A stretch of 64,000 bases of DNA from Leptodontidium sp. MPI-SDFR-AT-0119 (lineage: Eukaryota; Ascomycota; Leotiomycetes; Helotiales; Leptodontidiaceae), in contig JAHLEZ010000010.1 in the NCBI GenBank assembly GCA_020726505.1, forward strand, positions 1,240,001-1,304,000. The letters are read 5' to 3'. This document shows positions 55,863 to 64,000 of this stretch, one piece after another. The notes below the pieces were generated by a model, which searched no databases, was not told the origin of the DNA, and saw only the letters and a list, made by a program, of their open reading frames with translations. A program made the position numbers and the translations under genes. Each line of letters begins with the position of its first letter. The stretch's first letter is position 1.

Positions 55863-58800
55863 ATGACGCACAAACGGAAATCCGAAGGTGACGCCAATCC
55901 GAATCCCTCAAAATATCGAACACGAGATCGAGGCAATCAATGGGCCTCCACGAAGGAAACATTCGAGAGATTCTTGGCTGCATATCGTGGAGAACATGAT
56001 GACGCTCTAGGCGGCGACTTTCCTCTTACAAATCTCTTTGTCCAGAAAGAATGCGCTGTATTCGTCTCGACTTCAAGCAGTTCACGTCTTCTGTCTGCAC
56101 CTCAAGAATCAACCACATACATCTACGATACCTCCTCCCAGAATGCGGCGATTGAGATTCGGATGTGGGTCGCAGACCAAAGACATTCAGAGCGTTACAA
56201 TCTTGTTCGCTCAGTTGTGCTCAATTCGGAGGTTATGGTAGCGCCACTGGTTCGGGTTGCCATTCCCAATTCATCTCCTTTGGCAGTCCGCGAAACGTTG
56301 GAGCGCGTCATACCTCGAGTATCCACTGAGTTCAAACTTATGTCTGCTGCTCTCAGACCATGGCAGGATGCACAGTATGGTGTCGAATGCTTGATTTTCG
56401 AATTAAGGAAGTCTAGGCTCTGGATTCGAGAACGACCCGATTCTGGAAATGAAGTGTCCAAAATATCTCAGCATTTCCAAGAGAATATCGACGACTTGGG
56501 GTATATTACCATTCTACGAACCTCAGAACATGAAGATCTACGTTTCGTTGATGAATTCTGGGAATATCAACTGGAGAGATGCCGAAAAGACGGAATATAT
56601 TGGGGATATAATATCAATCGAACAATGCCAAAGCTGTCCAACGGGAAGGATGACCTGCCATTTACCCACCAGGTATTGAGGGGCATGTTGGCAGCTCCTC
56701 ACCTCCCTTGGTTCAAGAGACCGGGCTCTAAGCTGAACGATTGGTTGTCGCATCCTTTCAAAGCTACCTTTACTTCAATAGAGGAATGGGAGGCAGTCTT
56801 TACAATTGCACTTCTCCAAGATGTTGAGTGGGATCGTACGAGCGCTAGTAACGCATATGCATCCATCGGTAACCATTCAATGCGCGTGGTAGAGGACGAG
56901 AAGGATCCGTCGCATTTCTGGCTCCACATCACGGCAGCTACTTTCGGAATTCCACCGCCCAAAGTCACTGCTGGAACAGTCTTCAAGCTAAATAATGCAT
57001 CGAATACCGACGCCGAATCCACAATGCAACAACTCGAGGCTCGTGCTGTCGACATAGAGGGTTGCAATGATTTGGTTCTTGAGCTCAGAGTAAAAGGCAA
57101 GAAGAAGGCACGCCCGTGGGGTGACAACTTTCGAACAGGATTTCAATCACAGGTCTCGCTAGATCCAAATCTAAATATCCAGGGGTCACTCCGACAGCTG
57201 AATGCAATCGAGCTTCTCAAATTTACTGCCAACGAGGCTGATATTGATGTCTTGATCGGACGACCAGCCCGGAATTATCGTCTTGAGATCGATGACCAGA
57301 GTTCTGTCCATGGATTCGACTCTGGAATGTTGCAAACCGAATCGACTGAGGACCATTCTGGTGAATGTTCCGAGGCAAACTTTGACTTTGATATGGACGT
57401 AGATATGGATGGGGAGATGGAATCAGATAAGTCCTCTGCCACATCTGAAGTACAACGCAGGACTACCGAAAGTCCAATTTCCTTCCAGGAGACTCTTGAG
57501 AAGTTGCGGGATACCAATTTCGAGACCTTTCAAGCCCACATTGACTGGCAGACAAGAAGCAGAGCCAACGAGCTCCAGAGCCGAAGTATCATGGCTGGCT
57601 TGCAGAATCAAGTGACGTTTGTGCAAGGTCCCCCTGGTACAGGAAAATCTGACGTAGCTTGCACCGAAGCGTTGTGGGTGGCATGCCTCGGAAAGAACGT
57701 TTTGATAACAGCGCCAACCAACGCAGCAGGGAAATCAAATGCGACAAAGTTGTCAAAGAACCTTTCTCATATTTCGTGGATTCTTCGATGGAAGCTGCAG
57801 TGTGTATATTTTCCTACATGGAAAGAAAGCATCGATCGGATATACGAGCACTGTGGTTGCCAAATGGCCGTGGTCACTCAGCCAGGAGATGATCTTTTTG
57901 AACAATTTCAAATATGGCGTCTGGCATATGAATACGCCGTCCAGCGACTTAATTCTGGGCACAAGGATCAGAGGGCTAAAAGCTTCATCGACACTGTTTG
58001 CTTTCTTAAAGCTACCGCCGGTGCGGGCATGATGATCGATACGAACGAGCGAGATGAGCTCACGAGCACTTTCAAGCATCTAGCAGGACAGGTTTTGTGC
58101 CAAAAGAATATCAATTTCATCGTGATGTCCACCTGTAACAACTCCGCGGTCTTGGACAGAATTCCAATCAAATTTGACTATCTGGTGAGTTACTTGGATG
58201 CAAATCTCTTGAAGTCGAGAGGCATTTACATGACAAATGCTTACGATACCTGCGATACCCAGATCATTGACGAAGCTGGTGCTGCGCTCGAGTACGACAT
58301 CGCAGTAGCGCTTCAAATCAAGCACGAAGGTGTACTCATGTTAGGTGATCACCTTCAGGGGAGGCCCGGTTAGTTTTTTCTCTTGTCTCAATATTTTGTG
58401 AACCAAAACCACGGAATATGTCTTTTAGAATCAGATCCCTAACGGCTTCTTCAGTATGGGGCTTGTGATAAATAAGTACTAACATATATACTAGTGATCG
58501 AGTCGAGAGGCCACAATGACTTCTACGACCAGGCGTCGGTATCAGGATTCGAGAGAACTTTGCAGTACACCGAACAAGATTGCACCGTTCTTCGAATAAG
58601 TTACCGTTTTGGCCAACAAATTGCAGATGGTGTGGGAATATTTGGCGGATATGGAGGTCTGGGATCAGGAGTTGCACGAGAGTCAAACTTCTACAAAGAG
58701 TTTGAGAGTTTCTGGTTGTCAGATTTGAATTTGTATGCGAACAGTTTGGTCTGCCCACCTGGAGATTCCCAGTACTACCGGGATGGACGAGACCAGAAGA

Positions 58801-59744
58801 AGTACCATCGATTGGCTTTGAATGTAGCGGATGGTCATTCCAGTCCACCTTCGACCGGCAATTCGACTGTCAATTATGCAAATGTTGATGCCGGAATCAC
58901 ATTTCTCTTGTCTCTTGTGGAGTCGACAACCATCACTGGCAAGGACATCATGGTTGGGACCCCGTTTGTCTCCCAAGCTGCTGTATGGAGGCAGCAATTA
59001 GACATCCGTTGGCCAGATTCTAGTGTCGAAGTTGTGACCGTAAGTAACTGGGAGCCCCCTTTTCCTTGAAATCTTTCTTTTCCTGAGCGGAATCTCGGAA
59101 ATGTCTCAAAGATGTTTCTCGTCCAGCATGTTACCAGATCGAAGCTAATGTCATCTGCATAGGGCGGGGTTTCCCAAGGCAAAGAGAAACGATTAATGGT
59201 AGCTGATTTCACCATTGCTAACGAAACAGAAGGAGCTTTCCTGGGGTTTCTGAGAGAGTGGAACCGACCAAACGTATTACAGTCTCGTGGTCAAGATGTG
59301 TTGATAAACCTGTTCAATTTCGACCTCATGCGGCCTCGTTTGGAGTCTTTGTACCTGCAAAATCCAACTTGGGCATACTTTCTCCTGGATCATTTGGATT
59401 CTGGAGACATGTACACAGTCAGTGGGTCGAGTGTCTTACCGGCGTCGGACGAGGAGTACCATGGAGCTCGTGAGTCTTGGACACTGGTGCAACGTCCGTC
59501 TGACGTCAAGAAATTGTACTACAGCGCCATTCAGCCCAGCCAGAATGTACCGGAGAAAGCCTCGGATGGTAAAGAGCGGTATACCAGTTTGGAGAAAATG
59601 TATTTGAGTGAGTTGGCAGAGAAGCGCAGGAAGGCCAATGCCAAAATCGAGGGGGTTCTAGATTCTGAGCGAGAGTGGCAGGAGTTTTGGGCCGTAGAGA
59701 AGGTTAGAATGGGTGTGGGGATACTGGACGATGATGATTTGTGA
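55863..59744 (+). CDS. Superfamily 1 (UPF1/DNA2-like) helicase
   Basis: Predicted 1210-residue nucleic-acid helicase from exons 55863-58368, 58495-59039 and 59163-59744. The N-terminal 540 residues carry no recognised domain and end in an acidic run. Motif I (Walker A) is VQGPPGTGKSD at about residue 585, followed by VLITAPTNAA (Ia). Motif II is QIIDEAGAALEYD with Asp-Glu intact. Motif III is LMLGDHLQGRPV across the first intron. Motif IV is CTVLRISYRFGQQIAD, and DIMVGTPFVSQAAVWRQQL follows. Motif V is rebuilt across the second intron as VVTGGVSQGKEKRLMVADF. The motif VI arginine lies in NVLQSRGQDVLINLF. The last two are weaker than in housekeeping helicases, which suggests a fungal-specific, rapidly changing subgroup. 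Targets unknown; ATPase activity is likely. Confidence 0.85.
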
Positions 59745-59809
59745 TTTTTCGAGTTGTCATAGAGATATTATAAGTTAGCTGCAAGGAAGAGTGCCACCAG
59801 GTACGAGCT

Positions 59810-60597
59810 TTACACGAGATCGTCAATGCCGATCTCGAGCCTCGAAGCATTTCCTTGTAAACTTTGAATATGCTCGTGGTCTTGCTGGCGAAATTCTCCA
59901 CCCATTTGCTGAAGTTGAAGCTCTCTGTTTCTTTGGAAGGCGGCTTTCAATGGGGCTATTTTAGGGCCATCTCGCTGGACAATCTTCACAGGAGGTGCGC
60001 CAGAGTTCAATTGCCGGGTAAGAAACATTGACGAAGAAATCAAGTTCAACACTTTGAGAGGCCCAGCGTTGAACAAGATAAAGTCGTCACCATTGTTGTT
60101 TACATCTGCCCGCTTTTCCCTCAACGTCAGAAGTAGCTTGGATGCTCGAGTAACGAATGTCTCATACATCTCATCACTATATTCAACTGTGATGTTATGG
60201 TGAAAAGCCGGCTGAAGATCAAACCCGAGGATTCCTTCTGGATTTTTCCCTTTCCAAGGAGCGAAATGATCTGCAGCTTATGGTATTCGGCTTGGAGGTG
60301 TCCGTCTCAAACAGTTTTGCTCAAACACAAGGCGCAGCATCTGTGCTGCTTGAACATCTCGCCCGAGGCCAGAAGTACCGGTCCATAGTGCTTCGGAAAT
60401 GCCTTTCTTGCGGAACAATGGCATGATGTGCCTCTCATAAGCTTGTCGACTTGTTCGGGCTTTAAGCGCAAGCTCGCTGGCACCGTTTGCCCAAATATCT
60501 ATGGCTCGGTTGAAAAGCAGTGTTGCCGTGTGGATCTGTCGATATCGGGCTAGAACCTCAGTAGCAGCTCCAGAACGACCTGCACAATCTCCTCTCT
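59810..60597 (-). pseudogene. Frameshifted gene fragment, possibly SNF2-like
   Basis: Coding-like sequence on the minus strand in two frames. From about 60597 to 60290 it reads TATLLFNRAIDIWANGASEL, then QAYERHIMPLFRKKGISEAL, then AAQMLRLVFEQNCLRR. One extra base near 60300 moves the continuation to another frame, LQAEYHKLQIISLLGKG, then FHHNITVEYSDEMYETFV and LKVLNLISSSMFLTRQL to a stop at 59810. The 'V.ysde.y..f' and 'lk.LnL.ss' spacing faintly recalls the middle of fungal SNF2 ATPases, but this is weak. An acceptor-like CTAACTAAGTAACAG precedes it, so an upstream exon is missing. Confidence 0.4.
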
Positions 60598-60609
60598 GTT
60601 ACTTAGTTA

Positions 60610-62779
60610 GTTGGTTTTCAGAGAAATGCGCTTTCCAAAACCCTGAAACGACCGAGGGAGAAGAACAAGCTCATGAAACCGAATACAACGAAGAAGCAAG
60701 ACGTGCGTTGATCGAGTCTGATGAGTTGGACACACGGCTCGGAGTTCAGGACTATGAAGAAGACAGCATCATCCCCGGGACTGGCTTGAAGCCGAACTGG
60801 TACAAACATCAGTTGAGCGAACTTCCTGGGTCAAAGGTGAGTTGCTCAAATTCTATGTGGTCCAATTCCCAATCATGGTTCGGAGCGCAGGAGGCACGAG
60901 AATCTCCAAAGAGTCATCTCTATCTCAAAACAATATTTTCTCATTCTGGTTTTTGAAGTTCAGCTTCGAGATCTGAAAGTACTAATGAAGCTCTCGATCA
61001 GAACAGCAAGAATTTTGAGGACTCTGAGGAAGACCCTCCAAGCGCGGGAATGAAGCTACCAAGAACCAGAATTCCCCCCGTCCGCATCCAGGTTTAGATT
61101 CGCAGAGCTAGCTCCGGCTACGATGCCAACAGAAATCAAGTTAAAGGTACAGTGGTTCTCAATTGTCTTGACTTCACTTGCAGCATTTACTGACATTTCT
61201 AGGGTCGGTCGGTTGCTTCAAAATACTCACACTTCACGATGCATGACAGCTACTTTCCTTCAAATCCAATCCTTCTTACGGTTCCAACAATTCCCCCCTT
61301 TATTGGACCCGACGCTTTCCTGATCAGACCCAAAGATGGTTACGAGCCAGACCCCACTTTAACGAGAAAGTTGGAAGAATGGAAAATCAATGAAAGTCAT
61401 CTGGTTGTGTTGCAGGCGACCTGCCAAGAGCACCGCCAATGGAAGAGGAAAAATGGTTCCCAATAAAACTATTACTGGGATCATCAAGATCTGGCTGGGC
61501 ATTGTAGATGGCGTCCTAGTCTCGATATTCAGATGACGAAGTTGGCGATTTCATGGTGAGAGGAAAGCTCACAAAGCAATGCGGGGAGTTTTCTACATAC
61601 CTGGAAACCCCGGTTGCTACAAAACAGCTAGCTTCACGACTTCTCTACAAGCTGTCATCACAGATCGCAACAAAGAACTTCAGGCTGTTTGGGATGAAAA
61701 ACTCGTCAAAAATCAAACGACCAGAGAAGCCAAATCCCCGTTCGGCAGAAATTAGAGTGTATCCTCGGAGTCGGAAGCACTTATTTGGGTTAAAGGCCAT
61801 CGTGCAGCCAAGGATGCATACGGTGTTTCCATGGCTTTATCTATCGATGAATTCCTGGCCACTGTCGACGAATTTCAAAAACTGAAAACCTCATTCGACC
61901 TTTCCAGTTCAACAATGCCTCTAGGTTACGTTCTTGCAAAAAGTGCCGCCTTCAAGGGATCTCAGCTGGAAACTACACAGGAAACAAGCCTTCAGGTTTT
62001 TTTCGACGCCAATAAGCTAGTCGCCGCTGCGCAAGCATCTTGGGATAGCAAAGAGTTGAGTCGTGAGCAGAAATTGGCCCCGAAGCCATTTGAAAAAAAC
62101 TCCCTTGTTCGCCGAAGGCAGTTACTGCTTAAGAGAGAAAGGAGCTCCTCTTCTGGAAAGGGATAACTGGAAGATCCTGAAGGCAAACAGAGAAGCTGAA
62201 AAGTGCAGGGCAGAAAAGATTAAGGAAGAGAAGAGCAGAAGAGTAAGCGGGAAGCAAAGCTACAATCACCGCCACGAGGTCGGAGAACTGCAGCTTCAAA
62301 GAAAGGTTGGTCGAGGGCCACACCCCATATTGAAAAAGATTTACTGACGAAGATTTCTAGCAACTTTAAAGCAAGCCGCATTGCCAGCGAATCCAAGCCA
62401 TTACAAACCAAATAAGACCAACCATTTTGCGGACGATGAAGATGATACGTACTTTCTTGAGACGAGCGAACTCGAGATAATGACTGTGAGGATGATATGG
62501 TTGATTCTGAGAAACCTGCCCTTGAAGTTGGGCCAGTCGCCACACCAAAGATTATTAAAACAAGTAACCCTTTGGCAGAACCAAACTTGGAGAGGAGATC
62601 TGAGGACGATGACACAACCGGAAAGTCCGATCAAAAGAAGATCAAAATCGACCTCTTGTCTATCTGATCTATTGAAGAGCCGAATTCTAATGTTGTATGA
62701 GATTTCTAGAATATATTCATTAACCAGACCAGTTGAAGAGGTTCCCGATTTCAATGATGACTTGAAGCAGAGATTTTGA
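60610..62779 (+). pseudogene. Decayed multi-frame gene remnant
   Basis: Several coding-like islands on the plus strand are separated by stops. At 60620-60837 there is an acidic segment ending DSIIPGTGLKPNWYKHQLSE, followed by a good donor site; the TGLKP-wy..Q wording resembles the start of SNF2 helicase domains. At 61660-62160 one frame gives LQAVITDRNKELQAVWDEKL, a TAG, then ALIWVKGHRAAKDAYGVSMA and LSIDEFLATVDEFQKLKT, with later charged helices. Another island near 62515-62660 is EVGPVATPKIIKTSNPLAEP. No set of GT-AG introns joined them into one open frame, so it is scored as degenerate. Function not assigned. Confidence 0.4.
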
Positions 62780-64000
62780 CAGGCCCAGTTGGAATTGAAG
62801 GACCCGTGAAACACTCTGGCTCAACCGGCTCCAAGTGGAGAACCTACTGGGTCGCCAGTCGCCCTTTCAGCCAATTATAGTTTGAAGCAAACATTACACG
62901 TGATCTCCACAAACTTTTATGGAGCTGCTCGGCCTTGGCCTCCCCACCAAGCAAATTGCAGGTCGCTTGTGGGCGGTGAGCTAGCGTGGCCTAGCGCATG
63001 GCAGAAAATTTCTCAGATACAAATACTCGCTCCTCTTCCACTCTGGATTTCCTTTTCTTTTTTTCTCTATCGACGATACGTGAGTTCCAATTCTACCCAT
63101 TACTTTCAACCAACACCTACTGACTCCCTTCCAGTTCATAGAATCATTTCTAAAGTAAACGTCCTCTTCTGAGCTTCTCAAAAAAGCCACAGAACTCCCT
63201 CCGCGACGATGAGCCTATCTTCGGTGCCCAAGAGTGAAGCCTTTTACTTTCGCACTGTCTGCAAAGACGGCGGCATCTGCGCAAGCGTTTGCTGTATAGA
63301 GAGTGGTGATGATCTCGGCCCTTTTCTCGTGTGCTTCGGCCATGGGGTCTGGGTGGGTGCTGATAGATGACTGAGTGGTCCTTTTTTTCATTGCGAACTT
63401 TGATTTTTCAAGGCCGTGAAGAAGAATTTTGCAAGTCTCTTTTCCCTACCTACCTGTGATCCATCCTTCGGATTGATTGCCCAAGCAATGACCTCGCTCC
63501 TTGGGTGAGGATTGCGCCAATTACGAGCCATCGTCACCGCCGACACCTCACGAATCTACCACGACGAGCATACCATCTGCGACACCTGGCTATATCGACA
63601 GCCTACACGTATGGACGGACGGAAGACGAATTGGAAGAGTACATCGAAAGTCAAATGGCACAAGCTTGGAGCATAACATCCTCGGCGATGGAGAGAATGG
63701 ATTCCATCCGAGGTGAAGCAGACTCTGATGCGCGGTACTTCTTGAATTGATGTCCGATCGATGCGATGCACCACCATTGACCACCGTCTACACCCGAAAT
63801 CCCTCTGTTCATGGCAACTCGGACATTTCATACATACCTACTCTGCAGAGCGCAGGCGGCGAAAGGTTTTGGTCAGGATTCAGCTAGAGGGCCATCTGCG
63901 GACAACTCGAATCCAAAAGGCTTCACTTTTGGGTACCAAGAAGGCTCATAGTCGGCGGGGGAGCTACACTGGAGGTCCCCTGCTCCCCAGATTTGCACGG
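62780..64000. other. Right-end interval, no gene seen
   Basis: About 1.2 kb to the window edge. Frames of 60-96 codons lack motifs. No repeat, RNA gene or regulatory site was recognised. A gene starting beyond the edge cannot be excluded. Confidence 0.45.

Noticed and set aside
1..64000. CRISPR arrays, rRNA or tRNA genes
   Set aside because: No spaced direct repeats of CRISPR type, rRNA stretches, or tRNA T-loop/acceptor patterns were recognised by eye; a tRNAscan run would settle tRNAs.

Overview
The window is nuclear DNA of a filamentous ascomycete (Pezizomycotina). This is shown by short GT-AG introns of about 45-130 nt with CTNAC-type branch sites, ATG starts without bacterial ribosome sites, and typical fungal families: RTA1-like, SRPK-like kinase, GH7 cellulase, DUF5519, DUF7580, fungal STAND/ankyrin proteins and an RGS-LOV photoreceptor. 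A leotiomycete plant associate or saprotroph is plausible, but that is inference. No plasmid, phage, rRNA or tRNA was recognised. Exon joins were worked out by hand from reading frame and splice signals.

Layout. 1-4 kb: the 3' part of an FAD-linked oxidoreductase converges on an RGS-LOV blue-light receptor. 4-6 kb: no gene seen. 6-15.5 kb, the most interesting block: a decayed coiled-coil gene, a single-exon gasdermin-like pore protein, a subtilisin-like protease with a DUF7580-type front half converging on it, and a C2H2 zinc-finger protein of a fungal defence-like type transcribed divergently from the protease. The gasdermin/protease pair matches the known fungal HET-Q1/HET-Q2 regulated-cell-death arrangement. 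16-21 kb: an AT-hook/C2H2 DNA-binding protein and a type III polyketide synthase. 22-26.6 kb: a large STAND-like protein with a ubiquitin-like domain and ankyrin repeats; it carries an in-frame stop and a 13-bp minisatellite at its end. 28-33 kb: a J-domain protein, a small membrane protein, Bud22 and a short-chain dehydrogenase. 36-38 kb: a secreted GH7 cellulase. 39-47 kb: a seven-helix receptor-like protein, an MDR reductase, a RapZ-C-like protein and two convergent RTA1-like transporters. 47-55 kb: an SRPK-like kinase, another seven-helix protein, an AT-rich decayed interval, a methyltransferase and a DUF5519 protein. 55-60 kb: a large SF1 helicase. 60-63 kb: broken gene remnants.

Functional reading. 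Most genes are ordinary single-copy metabolic or membrane functions with no obvious shared pathway. The exception is the 6-15.5 kb block. There the protease is predicted to remove the acidic tail of the gasdermin-like protein and so license membrane pores, while the zinc-finger neighbour shares a 350-bp promoter interval with the protease. Together with the ankyrin/STAND protein at 22-26 kb, this suggests an accessory, fast-evolving self/non-self region inside an otherwise conserved gene landscape. Decay is visible in at least four places: 6.0-7.5, 25.6, 52.7-53.0 and 59.8-62.8 kb.
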